Assembly (NCBI GenBank): GCA_013376995.1
Contig: JACAAZ010000012.1
Location: 62,001 to 126,000, forward strand
Direction: 5' to 3'
DNA length: 64,000 nt
From: Bacteroidota bacterium
GTDB lineage: Bacteria; Bacteroidota; Bacteroidia; Bacteroidales; UBA4417
Position 1 is the first letter of the stretch. Every line of letters begins with the position of its first letter. Made by a program: the position numbers and the translations under genes. This document shows, one piece after another, positions 47,059 through 56,148 of this stretch. The notes beneath the pieces are model-generated. The model searched no databases, had not been told where the DNA came from, and saw only the letters and a program-made list of their open reading frames with translations.

Positions 47059-47532
47059 TTAATTACTCTTGAATGTTAAGGTCAGGGTGTAGTTGGTCCC
47101 AAACAGGTTTTCAACTGTCTTCATCTTTAAGGTTGACGAAGATAATTCGAGAATATCATAACTGACAGGATTGTTACCGGAATTAACAGTCAGAATGGTT
47201 TGGTCAGTATTGAATAACCAGGTACCGGTAGTTGTCTGGGGAGAAGCCGGATCACATTTTGTTGCGCCTTCATCATTAATCATAACACCATCAGTATTAA
47301 ACTTGGTCAAATCATCTTTACTACAATCTTCCATTTGTGCCAGCATGTCTGAGGTATAACCAATGATATTCCCGCCACCATCAGTAACCGGCAAACTAGG
47401 ATCAACAGTGTAGACAGATATCTTCCAGTTCTTGGCTGTTAACATTTCCATTTTTGTGGGTTGACTGTCTTTTTTACAGGCTCCGACTAAGAGAAGAGAC
47501 AGAATGGGTAGGAAAAGAAGCAGTTTTTTCAT
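47059..47532 (-). CDS. Small lipoprotein of unknown function (lipocalin-like)
   Basis: A protein of 157 residues if it starts at the ATG at 47530-47532. That start gives a clean lipoprotein signal, MKKLLLFLPILSLLLVGAC, with cysteine 19. The longer frame would add 15 hydrophobic residues. The mature part has KNWKISVYTVDPSLPV, TTGTWLFNTDQTILTVNSG and a C-terminal YTLTLTFK strand. This pattern is seen in small lipocalin-like Bacteroidota lipoproteins of unknown role. Confidence 0.75.
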   Translation of the reverse strand: MKKLLLFLPILSLLLVGACKKDSQPTKMEMLTAKNWKISVYTVDPSLPVTDGGGNIIGYTSDMLAQMEDCSKDDLTKFNTDGVMINDEGATKCDPASPQTTTGTWLFNTDQTILTVNSGNNPVSYDILELSSSTLKMKTVENLFGTNYTLTLTFKSN

Positions 47533-47672
47533 GATAAAAAATATTAAGGTTAAAATTAATGTGTGAATTATTAACAAATGGAAGGGTGAGGAGTTATTGC
47601 GTGAATAGCATGGCTAAATAATTATGTAAAGATATTCAAAGTAACTATTAAAAAAAGTTTGTAAGATAATTG

Positions 47673-47723
47673 TGCGTTGTACTGGATTCGAATCCGTCAG
47701 CTGACGGAACCCCTACCCTGTCA
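47673..47723 (-). pseudogene. Modified 3' half of tRNA-Val, copy 1
   Basis: The plus strand matches the intact tRNA-Val from its 3' end (20 bases, 47673-47692) and again over ACCCCTACCCTGTCA (47709-47723), which reaches into the anticodon loop. Between them the tRNA's 5' T-stem bases are replaced by the 16-base palindrome TCCGTCAGCTGACGGA (47693-47708). The 5' half of the tRNA is absent, so it cannot be a functional tRNA. Its innermost TGA is the stop codon of the nuclease gene. Confidence 0.8.
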
Positions 47724-47975
47724 GGCCTTATTCGTCCTGAGGATTTCCCTGATAAAACTCCTGCCCCGGGATGTTTTCAATTCTCTTTCCCTTTTCATGG
47801 CTTGTTTGCGGTCTGAATATAATTCAGCATAAACAATAACCCATGGCTGGTATTTCCGGGTCCATCCTGCATTATCAATATCATTATGCTGTTTGAGTCT
47901 TTGTTGAAGATTGGAACTTTGTCCAATATAAATCTTCTGATATTCTGTTGAATACAAAACGTATGTATAAAACAT
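47721..47975 (-). CDS. GIY-YIG nuclease-family protein, copy 1
   Basis: An 84-residue single-domain GIY-YIG protein of the UPF0213/YhbQ-like type. The GIY strand is present as YTYVLYS (residues 3-9) and YIG (16-18). The catalytic Arg26 is in LQQRLKQHN, Glu63 in the helix KRERELK, and the C-terminal basic SRGRSF segment is present. It has no separate DNA-recognition domain. The stop TGA (47721-47723) lies inside the tRNA-Val homology. It is identical to the copy at 48052-48306. Transcription probably comes from the tRNA-Val promoter. Confidence 0.85.
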   Translation of the reverse strand: MFYTYVLYSTEYQKIYIGQSSNLQQRLKQHNDIDNAGWTRKYQPWVIVYAELYSDRKQAMKRERELKTSRGRSFIREILRTNKA

Positions 47976-48003
47976 ATCAATAATAAAAAACTGATAATAA
48001 TTG

Positions 48004-48054
48004 TGCGTTGTACTGGATTCGAATCCGTCAGCTGACGGAACCCCTACCCTGTCA
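48004..48054 (-). pseudogene. Modified 3' half of tRNA-Val, copy 2
   Basis: It has the same structure as the fragment at 47673-47723: 20 bases of tRNA-Val 3' end, the palindrome (48024-48039), and 15 bases reaching the anticodon loop. It separates the two nuclease genes. It cannot form a cloverleaf alone. Confidence 0.8.
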
Positions 48055-48306
48055 GGCCTTATTCGTCCTGAGGATTTCCCTGATAAAACTCCTGCCCCGG
48101 GATGTTTTCAATTCTCTTTCCCTTTTCATGGCTTGTTTGCGGTCTGAATATAATTCAGCATAAACAATAACCCATGGCTGGTATTTCCGGGTCCATCCTG
48201 CATTATCAATATCATTATGCTGTTTGAGTCTTTGTTGAAGATTGGAACTTTGTCCAATATAAATCTTCTGATATTCTGTTGAATACAAAACGTATGTATA
48301 AAACAT
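48052..48306 (-). CDS. GIY-YIG nuclease-family protein, copy 2
   Basis: An 84-residue protein identical to the distal copy. Its ATG at 48304-48306 lies 28 bases after the 3' end of the intact tRNA-Val in the same direction, so it has almost no room for its own promoter and is probably read from the tRNA transcript. The GIY-YIG residues listed for copy 1 are intact, so nuclease activity is possible. Confidence 0.85.
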   Translation of the reverse strand: MFYTYVLYSTEYQKIYIGQSSNLQQRLKQHNDIDNAGWTRKYQPWVIVYAELYSDRKQAMKRERELKTSRGRSFIREILRTNKA

Positions 48307-48334
48307 ATCAATAATAAAAAACTGATAATAATTG

Positions 48335-48409
48335 TGCGTTGTACTGGATTCGAACCAGTGACCCCTACCCTGTCAAGGTAATGCTCTAAACCAACTGAGC
48401 TAACAACGC
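48335..48409 (-). tRNA. tRNA-Val (anticodon GAC)
   Basis: A 75-base intact cloverleaf on the minus strand with acceptor GCGTTGT/ACAACGC, discriminator A and D-arm GCTCAGTTGGTTTAGAGC. The anticodon loop TTGACAG (anticodon GAC) is closed by TTACC/GGTAG, and the T-arm is ACTGGTTCGAATCCAGT. It is the parent of the two 3'-half copies downstream of it. Confidence 0.93.
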
Positions 48410-48418
48410 TTGATGTGG

Positions 48419-48449
48419 CAAATGTAAATCTTTCTTTGATAATGTCAAA
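48419..48449 (-). promoter_or_regulatory. Consensus promoter of tRNA-Val and the GIY-YIG modules
   Basis: On the minus strand TTTG (48449-48446), a 19-base spacer and TACATTTG (48426-48419) match the Bacteroidota promoter exactly. The tRNA 5' end follows 9 bases later at 48409. No other promoter is seen up to 47666. Confidence 0.8.
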
Positions 48450-48568
48450 ACGTATATCTGAAAGGTAAACTTCATTCTGATAATATTAACGAGAGTGGAA
48501 ATGTTGGTTCATGAGTGTCAGCTTCACAAATCAATACTATATTATTTCATCTTCTTGACCTAAAATTC

Positions 48569-48576
48569 TACATTTG
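48569..48576 (+). promoter_or_regulatory. Candidate promoter (-7 element) for the dipeptidyl peptidase gene
   Basis: TACATTTG matches TAnnTTTG and lies 19 bases before the ATG at 48596. A TTG occurs at 48555-48557 but too close to serve as -33. The short distance supports the downstream ATG over the upstream one at 48515, which would start before this box. Confidence 0.45.
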
Positions 48577-48595
48577 GAAACAAATTAGAAAGACA

Positions 48596-50806
48596 ATGAA
48601 AATTCAAACTCTTAAGAGATTATTTCTTGCAGCTGGTGTTATCATCATGATCCAGGCCAATGCTCAACACGGCACTAAAGCTTTTCAATTCGACGACTTT
48701 TTCAAGGATTATACTTTTTCCCAACGAACCGCAAGGGGGCTGAAATCCATGAAGGACGGAATGCATTATACAACCTCAGAAGGGAAAAGCACAAGGATAG
48801 TAATAAGAAGCTATGAAACGGGAGATACTCTTAAAACCATACTTGACCTTAAGAATTTCAAAGATATCGGAATATCCTCTTTTACTTCCTATTCCTTCAA
48901 TACTGATGAAAGCAAAATCCTGCTTGAAACTGACCAGGAAGCAATCTACAGAAGGTCATACACAGCAAATTACTATGTTGCTGATTTGATTGCCGGGACT
49001 ATTAAACCGGTCTCTCCAAACGGCAGGCAAAAACTTGCCACATTTTCACCGGATGGATCCAAGGTAGCATTTGTCCGGCAAAATAACCTTTTCTATACAG
49101 ATTTGACAGCTGAAAAGGAAGTACAGGTAACCAATGACGGGCGGTTCAATTTTGTAATCAATGGGGCGCCTGACTGGGTATACGAGGAAGAATTTGAATT
49201 CAACAGGGCCTTTGAGTGGTCACCTGACAGTAAGACTCTTGCCTGGATCAGGTTTGATGAAAGCAATGTACCGGAATTCAGCATGACTATGTACCAGGGC
49301 GCTGAGCCATCAATCGATGAAAACAAACTATACCCGCATTGCAGCACCTTTAAATATCCCAAGGCCGGGGAACCGAACTCAACTGTCAGTGTTCACACCT
49401 ATAATCTTAGCACTGCTTCTTACAAAATCATGGATATCGGTAAAGACACTGACATCTATATTCCAAGGATCCGATGGACCCAAAATCCTGATAAACTTGC
49501 AATCTTCAGGCTGAACCGCCTTCAGAATCACTTTGAGATCCTATACGCAAATCCGGCTTCAGGAGTAACAAATGTGATTTATGATGAAAAATCTGAATAT
49601 TATATTGATGAGAAAAGCTTTGATGATATTCAATTCCTTGATGACAACAAGCATTTTATCCTGCGCTCCGAAAGAGATGGCTGGGATCACATTTTCCTTT
49701 ACACCAACGAAGGAAAGCTTGAAAGCACCATAACCAGTGGAAATTACGATGTTATTGATTATATAGGCTGTGATACCAAAAACAAGCTGGTTTATTACAT
49801 AGCTTCCGAAGTTGTTCCCTACCAGCGCGAAGTATATTCTGCAAAATGGGATGGAACATCAAAAAAGAAATTATCTGACAAAGCAGGCATCAACAGTATC
49901 AGGAATAGTGAAGGCTTCAATTACTACACAATTACCTGGAGCAATTCATCTACACCCTCTCAAACAACACTTTATAATTCCAGAGGTAAAATGGTCAGGG
50001 TAATAGAAGACAATAAAGCCCTGGTTACGACCCTCAAAGCTTATAAATTCAATACCAAGCAATTCTTCTCATTCCTCACTACAGATAATGTAAAGTTGTA
50101 TGGCTGGTTGGTTATGCCACCAAATGCTGATTCATCCAAAAAGTACCCGGTACTGATGACTCAATACAGTGGTCCGAATTCCCAGAGTGCTTTGGACCGA
50201 TGGGAAATGGATTGGGAAGATTACATTGCCCAGCAGGGCTATATCATTGCCTGTGTTGATGGAAGAGGTACAGGAGCCCGTGGTGTTCCGTTCAGAAAGA
50301 TGACCTATCTCCAATTGGGTAAATACGAAACCATCGACCAGGTGGAAGCCGCCAAATACCTGGGAACACTACCATTTGTTGACGCAAGCCGCATAGGTAT
50401 CTGGGGATGGAGTTTCGGAGGATATATCTCTTCCTCTTGCATGGTGAAAGGTGATGGCGTTTTTAAAGCTGCAATAGCAGTCGCTCCGGTGACCAATTGG
50501 CGCTACTATGACAATATCTATACTGAACGTTTTATGCGTACACCACAGGAAAATCCTGATGGATATGATCAGAACTCCCCTCTTAACTTTGCAGAGAATC
50601 TAAAAGGTAAATTACTTATCTGCCATGGCCTGGGTGACGACAATGTTCACGTTCAAAACAGCATTGAATTTGCCGAACGCCTGGTCCAGGCCAACAAACA
50701 ATTCGAAGAACAGTTCTACGCCAACAGGAACCATGGTATATATGGAGGAAATACTACCTACCACCTATATACAAGAATGACAAGGTTCCTTTTACAGAAT
50801 TTGTGA
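48596..50806 (+). CDS. Dipeptidyl peptidase IV (S9B family), exported
   Basis: A 736-residue exported serine peptidase. It cleaves Xaa-Pro or Xaa-Ala dipeptides from peptide N-termini, probably in the periplasm for peptide nutrition. The signal peptide is residues 1-24 (ending IQANAQ) with the start at 48596; a frame 27 codons longer exists but lacks a signal at its end. An N-terminal beta-propeller covers about residues 90-490, including the DWVYEEEFEF double-glutamate motif that anchors the substrate amino terminus. The hydrolase domain has GWSFGGY (nucleophile Ser), GDDNVHVQNS (Asp) and NHGIYGG (His). Confidence 0.93.
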   Translation: MKIQTLKRLFLAAGVIIMIQANAQHGTKAFQFDDFFKDYTFSQRTARGLKSMKDGMHYTTSEGKSTRIVIRSYETGDTLKTILDLKNFKDIGISSFTSYSFNTDESKILLETDQEAIYRRSYTANYYVADLIAGTIKPVSPNGRQKLATFSPDGSKVAFVRQNNLFYTDLTAEKEVQVTNDGRFNFVINGAPDWVYEEEFEFNRAFEWSPDSKTLAWIRFDESNVPEFSMTMYQGAEPSIDENKLYPHCSTFKYPKAGEPNSTVSVHTYNLSTASYKIMDIGKDTDIYIPRIRWTQNPDKLAIFRLNRLQNHFEILYANPASGVTNVIYDEKSEYYIDEKSFDDIQFLDDNKHFILRSERDGWDHIFLYTNEGKLESTITSGNYDVIDYIGCDTKNKLVYYIASEVVPYQREVYSAKWDGTSKKKLSDKAGINSIRNSEGFNYYTITWSNSSTPSQTTLYNSRGKMVRVIEDNKALVTTLKAYKFNTKQFFSFLTTDNVKLYGWLVMPPNADSSKKYPVLMTQYSGPNSQSALDRWEMDWEDYIAQQGYIIACVDGRGTGARGVPFRKMTYLQLGKYETIDQVEAAKYLGTLPFVDASRIGIWGWSFGGYISSSCMVKGDGVFKAAIAVAPVTNWRYYDNIYTERFMRTPQENPDGYDQNSPLNFAENLKGKLLICHGLGDDNVHVQNSIEFAERLVQANKQFEEQFYANRNHGIYGGNTTYHLYTRMTRFLLQNL

Positions 50807-50836
50807 GATCGCTGAAAAGGATTGTTGAATACATTT

Positions 50837-50884
50837 ATTCGTGCATTCGTGGCATACAATTTATCTTGCCACTAATGCACGAAT
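50837..50884. terminator. Long hairpin between convergent genes
   Basis: ATTCGTGCATT (50837-50847) with GTGGCA (50849-50854) pairs with TGCCAC (50867-50872) and AATGCACGAAT (50874-50884), giving 17 pairs with one mismatch and a 12-base loop. It lies 30 bases after the peptidase gene and 19 before the end of the thioredoxin gene. There are no T-runs, so it may be a mobile palindromic repeat used as a two-way transcript end. Confidence 0.55.
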
Positions 50885-50903
50885 GCTCTTAAATAGAGAA
50901 ATA

Positions 50904-52241
50904 CTAATGATTGACTGCATTTTGCAATTCCTTTATATTCATTGGTTTAGCCAGGATTTTATCGTCCTTATCCAATAGTAACATGGTGGGAGTTGCATAG
51001 ATATTATAATCGAGCACTGCCTTTGAGTTCCATTTCTTAAAATCCACCAATACTGGCCAGGGAATATTCAATTTGGCAATAGCGTTTTCCAGGTCCTTCT
51101 TATTATCATCAAGACTGACAGGAATTATCCTGATTCCCTTGTTTGCAGCCTGCCCTGACCAATTTACGAGTTGAGGTATAAGTTCCTGGCAATGAGGACA
51201 CCAGCTTGCCCAAAAAATCAACAACTTACGGGATCTGACTTCGATAAGCGAAAATTCATTGCCATTAAGGTCCTGCATTTGAATATCAGGAGCAATCTTC
51301 CCGGGAGCAAGCAATTTATACTTTTCAAGCCTTGCCTGGGTCTCTGACTGCTGTTCATTTTCACACTGCTGAGCAGATGAATAATTGGTGGCTATGTGAA
51401 GTATTACATCATCAAAGCCATACCGTTCAAATCCCCGAACCAGGTATTTTATCGTAAAATCGTTTATTGATGGATTTTGTGCGGATAAGGGAAGGATGAT
51501 ATCAACTGCATCCTCAAAAGCTTTTTCCAATTCTGGTTTCTTAAAATTTGGATTTGAATACAATCCGAGGTAGGATGTAATCTTTCGCGTGAGCACATCG
51601 GAATTCATCATGCTGTTATCCATCCAATCAACTCCATCAAACCAATGTTCCCTGAAAAATTTCTTTTGATCTGAAAGGCTCATACCTGCTGAAATCCGGG
51701 GTTTGATATCAGTCTTGATATAATGCACGAGGAAGCTATTGTCATTGAGATGGCTAATGGAATCAATCCATCTAAAGAATCCATCCTGGATAGAAGTAAA
51801 TTCATGCAGTGTTGTTTGATAGAATTCAGTAGAATGATCATAATACTGAAGTACCTGGTTAAGCAAATCCATCTGCATGTAAATCTTATCCCTTCTCTGC
51901 TGATATTGCCGGTAAAGCAGATTTTCCGGAGATTTGATTATCTTAAGGCTATCCTGTAAAGCATTTCCATATGTTTCCATTTCAATTGAGGGTTCATCCA
52001 GGATGAAATCAAAATTGGATTTCCCATCACCAACCTGGTAAATACCAGCTTGAAATGGCTGAGGAATCTGGAAAACAAGTTTATTATCCTTGATTACAAC
52101 GCTGTCTATCTTCTTATATCCATTAATAGAAAAGGATTGCAGGTAATAATTTGACACAGGAGCATTCCTGATTGTAACATTAACCTGGCTATTTCCAGTA
52201 AAGTATGTTACCACGAAACCGACAATGAATAGTAACTTCAT
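50904..52241 (-). CDS. TlpA-like thioredoxin-fold protein, exported
   Basis: A 445-residue protein with a signal peptide (residues 1-19, ending FTGNSQ). The N-terminal part has a DUF4369-like beta-sandwich, the middle is helical (about residues 120-300), and the C-terminal thioredoxin domain (about 315-445) has the redox centre WASWCPHC and the cis-proline motif IYATPTMLLLD. Such proteins reduce disulfides in the periplasm, for example for cytochrome c maturation or stress response. The gene lies between the peptidase and enolase. Confidence 0.87.
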   Translation of the reverse strand: MKLLFIVGFVVTYFTGNSQVNVTIRNAPVSNYYLQSFSINGYKKIDSVVIKDNKLVFQIPQPFQAGIYQVGDGKSNFDFILDEPSIEMETYGNALQDSLKIIKSPENLLYRQYQQRRDKIYMQMDLLNQVLQYYDHSTEFYQTTLHEFTSIQDGFFRWIDSISHLNDNSFLVHYIKTDIKPRISAGMSLSDQKKFFREHWFDGVDWMDNSMMNSDVLTRKITSYLGLYSNPNFKKPELEKAFEDAVDIILPLSAQNPSINDFTIKYLVRGFERYGFDDVILHIATNYSSAQQCENEQQSETQARLEKYKLLAPGKIAPDIQMQDLNGNEFSLIEVRSRKLLIFWASWCPHCQELIPQLVNWSGQAANKGIRIIPVSLDDNKKDLENAIAKLNIPWPVLVDFKKWNSKAVLDYNIYATPTMLLLDKDDKILAKPMNIKELQNAVNH

Positions 52242-52273
52242 GAAAATAGAGGATGTTATAACGAATATTAAAG

Positions 52274-52301
52274 ATAAAAAAAGGCCGGATCGACCGGCCT
52301 T
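52274..52301 (-). terminator. Rho-independent terminator of enolase
   Basis: AAGGCCGG (52281-52288) pairs with CCGGCCTT (52294-52301) around a 5-base loop. On the minus strand it runs into seven T residues. It lies 21 bases after the eno stop. Confidence 0.88.
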
Positions 52302-52322
52302 AATTCTCGATAAAATTCAGAA

Positions 52323-53636
<1,314 letters not shown>

Positions 53637-53647
53637 TTATATTTATG

Positions 53648-53677
53648 AGCTGAGCGCTAAGCGCCAAGCGCATGGCG
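53648..53677. repeat. Short degenerate GC-rich word repeat before eno
   Basis: GAGCGCTAAGCGCC followed by AAGCGCATGGCGAATAT lies in the rplQ-eno spacer. It repeats AAGCG words and the ending ATGGCGAA, which also occur in the island at 20866-21060. It has partial inverted symmetry (GGCGCTTAGCGC). The function is unknown. Confidence 0.4.
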
Positions 53678-53703
53678 AATATATTAGCAGGTTATAGCTT
53701 TGA

Positions 53704-53711
53704 CAAATCTA
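53704..53711 (-). promoter_or_regulatory. Candidate promoter (-7 element) for enolase
   Basis: The minus strand reads TAGATTTG, matching TAnnTTTG, 91 bases before the eno start. No TTTG lies at the standard spacing upstream. Confidence 0.35.
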
Positions 53712-53743
53712 TGTGCATTAGATATAAATCGCCATGACACGCG

Positions 53744-53781
53744 AAAAGGATAAAGCAAAGTAGGCTTCACTTTATCCTTTT
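53744..53781 (-). terminator. Terminator of the ribosomal spc/alpha operon
   Basis: AAAAGGATAAAG (53744-53755) pairs with CTTTATCCTTTT (53770-53781) in a 12-bp stem. It starts 15 bases after the rplQ stop and has T residues at its minus-strand end. Confidence 0.75.
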
Positions 53782-53796
53782 ACAGAAAATATTGCA

Positions 53797-54447
53797 TTAT
53801 TGGTTGTCTTCAGTTTCTTCTTTTGCTTCAGCAGCAGGTTCATCTGTTGATTCTGCAACTGCAGTATCTTCAACAACAGCTGTAGTTTCTTCAGCAACAA
53901 CAGGTTCCACTTTTTCTTCAACAGGAGCAACAACTGTTTCTTCAACTACAGGAGCCTTATCCTTGGTTTTAGCTTTTGGAGCTACCACTTTTGGAGCTTC
54001 AGCAACAACGGTTTCGTCAGTTTTCTTAGTTGAGCGGCGACGACGTGTAGCTTTCTTAGGAGCTGCTTCTTTTGCAGCAAGTAATGCCTGGTTGTAATCT
54101 ACCAGTTCGATGATGCACATATCAGCATTATCACCTAAGCGGAAGCCGGTCTTCAGGATACGTGTATATCCTCCGGGACGGTTGGCAACCTTCACTGATA
54201 CTTCGCGGAAGAGTTCTGTTACAGCTGCTTTATCCTGCAGGTAACTAAAAACCAGACGGCGAGATGCTGTTGAATCTTCTTTTGCCTTGGTGATGAGTGG
54301 TTCAACATATGAACGGAGTGCTTTAGCCTTAGCGAGGGTGGTATTGATACGCTTGTGCATTACCAGCGAGCTTGCCATATTGGCCAGCATGGCTTTACGG
54401 TGAGCACTGGTTCTACCCAGGTGGTTAACTGCTTTCTGATGTCTCAT
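53797..54447 (-). CDS. rplQ: 50S ribosomal protein L17 with long C-terminal extension
   Basis: L17 lies at the exit of the peptide tunnel. Residues 1-117 form the normal L17 core ([20 protein letters not shown], then [19 protein letters not shown]). The remaining 99 residues are a low-complexity tail: first basic ([13 protein letters not shown]), then rich in Ala, Val, Glu and Thr and strongly acidic at the end (EETEDNQ). Tails of this kind are common in Bacteroidota L17. It is the last gene of the ribosomal operon, 5 bases after rpoA. Confidence 0.96.
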   Translation of the reverse strand: MRHQKAVNHLGRTSAHRKAMLANMASSLVMHKRINTTLAKAKALRSYVEPLITKAKEDSTASRRLVFSYLQDKAAVTELFREVSVKVANRPGGYTRILKTGFRLGDNADMCIIELVDYNQALLAAKEAAPKKATRRRRSTKKTDETVVAEAPKVVAPKAKTKDKAPVVEETVVAPVEEKVEPVVAEETTAVVEDTAVAESTDEPAAEAKEETEDNQ

Positions 54448-54452
54448 TTCGC

Positions 54453-55445
54453 TTATTCCTTATCTAATTTATACTTCGCGGTATTCATTCCGAATTCCAG
54501 GTTCTTCGATTTAACCAGTTCTTCCAGTTCTGTAAGTGATTTCTTCCCGAAGTTCCTGAATTTCAGCAGGTCATTCTTGTTGAATGATACCAGGTCGCCC
54601 AGGGTTTCCACGTCTGCAGCCTTGAGGCAGTTAAGCGCCCTGACCGAGAGGTCCATATCGACCAATTTTGTTTTCAGCAATTGACGAATGTGAAGAGTAT
54701 TTTCATCAAATTCTTCAGCTACTGCTTTTTCTTCAGTATCCAATGTGATCTTTTCATCACTGAAGAGCATGAAGTGATGGATCAGAATCCTGGCAGCTTC
54801 TTTCAAAGCCTCCTTAGGATGAATGGAACCATCGGTCTTAATGTCAAGAATGAGTTTTTCATAGTCGGTCTTCTGCTCAACGCGGAAATTCTCGATGGTA
54901 TACTTTACATTCTTGATCGGGGTATGGATAGAATCGATAGCAATGGTTCCAAGCAGAGCATTGGCCACCTTATTTTCTTCAGCCGGGATATAACCCCTAC
55001 CCTTATTAATATTAACCTCCATGTTGAGTTTAACACTCGGTTCCATATGGCAGATCACGACTTCCGGATTCAATACCTGGAAAATGGAGAGATGCTTGGC
55101 AATGTCGCCAGCAGTTACAATATCCTTACCGGTTATGGTAAAGTTAACCTTCTCGTTTTCTTCCGATTCAATTTGCTTGCGGAATCGAACCTTCTTGAGG
55201 TTCAGAACGATATCGGTTACATCTTCCACAACGCCTTTGATGGAGGAGAATTCATGATCAACTCCGTCAATACGAACCGAGGTAATCGCATAACCCTCAA
55301 GTGATGAGAGGAGTATCCTGCGAAGAGCATTACCGATAGTGATACCAAAACCGGGTTCGAGCGGACGAAATTCAAAGATACCGTCGAACTCGTCGGCTTG
55401 TATCATGATCACCTTGTCAGGCTTCTGGAATGCTAAAATGGCCAT
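54453..55445 (-). CDS. rpoA: RNA polymerase alpha subunit
   Basis: The 330-residue alpha subunit. The N-terminal assembly domain has [18 protein letters not shown]-like sequence (here [18 protein letters not shown]), [13 protein letters not shown] and [11 protein letters not shown]. The C-terminal DNA- and activator-binding domain (about residues 245-325) has [20 protein letters not shown] and [12 protein letters not shown]. It lies between rpsD and rplQ as in most bacteria. Confidence 0.98.
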   Translation of the reverse strand: MAILAFQKPDKVIMIQADEFDGIFEFRPLEPGFGITIGNALRRILLSSLEGYAITSVRIDGVDHEFSSIKGVVEDVTDIVLNLKKVRFRKQIESEENEKVNFTITGKDIVTAGDIAKHLSIFQVLNPEVVICHMEPSVKLNMEVNINKGRGYIPAEENKVANALLGTIAIDSIHTPIKNVKYTIENFRVEQKTDYEKLILDIKTDGSIHPKEALKEAARILIHHFMLFSDEKITLDTEEKAVAEEFDENTLHIRQLLKTKLVDMDLSVRALNCLKAADVETLGDLVSFNKNDLLKFRNFGKKSLTELEELVKSKNLEFGMNTAKYKLDKE

Positions 55446-55483
55446 AGATGTCCTTTCTTGGTTGATTGTTGAAAGATAAACTA

Positions 55484-56089
55484 TTACTTTGAATACAATT
55501 CAACGATGAGCTGTTCCTTGATATTTTCAGGAATTTCGTCACGTTCAGGATAGTTGATAAATTTCCCGCTCATGCTGGCATCATCCCATTCAAGCCATGA
55601 AAAACGATGAGGCCTTCCGGTAAGTGAATTCACAATAACTTCCAGAGATTTTGAACGTTCCCTAACAGCTACTACGTCTCCCTTGTTAACCTCATAGGAA
55701 GGTACATTAACCACTTTCCCATTCACGGTGATATGCCTGTGAGCTACAAGCTGGCGTGCACCATCGCGGGTTGGTGAAATACCAAGGCGGAATACTACAT
55801 TGTCCAATCTTGCTTCGATTAACTGGAGAAGGATAACACCTGTAACTCCACTTTTACTTGATGCTTTCAGAAAGGTATTTTTGAATTGTTTTTCAAGAAT
55901 ACCATAGGTGTACTTTGCCTTTTGTTTTTCGTTAAGCTGAATTCCATACTCCGACGTTTTACGCCTGCGTTTGCTTTGCCCGTGTTGTCCGGGAGGATAA
56001 TTCTTCTTTTCGAAAGAGCGGTCGGGGCCGTAGATAGCTTCCTTAAATCTCCTGGCTATCCTTGACTTGGGACCAATGTATCTTGCCAT
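55484..56089 (-). CDS. rpsD: 30S ribosomal protein S4
   Basis: S4, 201 residues, is a primary 16S rRNA binder and assembly initiator. [15 protein letters not shown] opens the protein, and the RNA-binding S4 domain (about residues 92-155) contains [20 protein letters not shown] and [15 protein letters not shown]. There is no zinc-binding cysteine cluster at the N-terminus. It is located between rpsK and rpoA. Confidence 0.98.
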   Translation of the reverse strand: MARYIGPKSRIARRFKEAIYGPDRSFEKKNYPPGQHGQSKRRRKTSEYGIQLNEKQKAKYTYGILEKQFKNTFLKASSKSGVTGVILLQLIEARLDNVVFRLGISPTRDGARQLVAHRHITVNGKVVNVPSYEVNKGDVVAVRERSKSLEVIVNSLTGRPHRFSWLEWDDASMSGKFINYPERDEIPENIKEQLIVELYSK

Positions 56090-56148
56090 AAAGCCTTATT
56101 TATTATTGTTAAACTATATTATTTTGAACCGAAGTTTCCATTCAGGAA

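Larger units (their letters stand above)
47666..47996. mobile_element. tRNA-Val-associated GIY-YIG module, copy 1 (distal)
   Basis: This is a 331-base unit, identical by eye to the next one. In tRNA direction (minus strand) it holds a 28-base-long leader, a GIY-YIG nuclease gene, and a modified 3' half of tRNA-Val. The unit boundary is fixed by the repeated ATAATTGTGCGTTG sequence at 47666, 47997 and 48328. Outside this edge (47665 and lower) similarity stops. I infer a minimal mobile or homing module attached to the tRNA; no other gene for movement is present. Confidence 0.6.
47997..48327. mobile_element. tRNA-Val-associated GIY-YIG module, copy 2 (proximal)
   Basis: This is the second 331-base unit, directly joined to copy 1 and directly behind the intact tRNA-Val. 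The two copies show no difference by eye, including the palindrome and the spacer. That means recent duplication, active homogenisation, or an assembly duplication. Confidence 0.6.

Noticed and set aside
47673-48054. The two tRNA-Val fragments as functional tRNAs or split tRNA genes
   Set aside because: The 5' halves are missing, the T-stem is broken by the palindrome and the intact tRNA-Val is present next to them.
48515-48595. Upstream start of the dipeptidyl peptidase gene
   Set aside because: The extra 27 codons hide the signal peptide and begin before the candidate -7 box at 48569-48576.
53792-54097. Plus-strand frame of 101 codons rich in Ser, Ala and Thr
   Set aside because: It is the complement of the low-complexity tail of L17.
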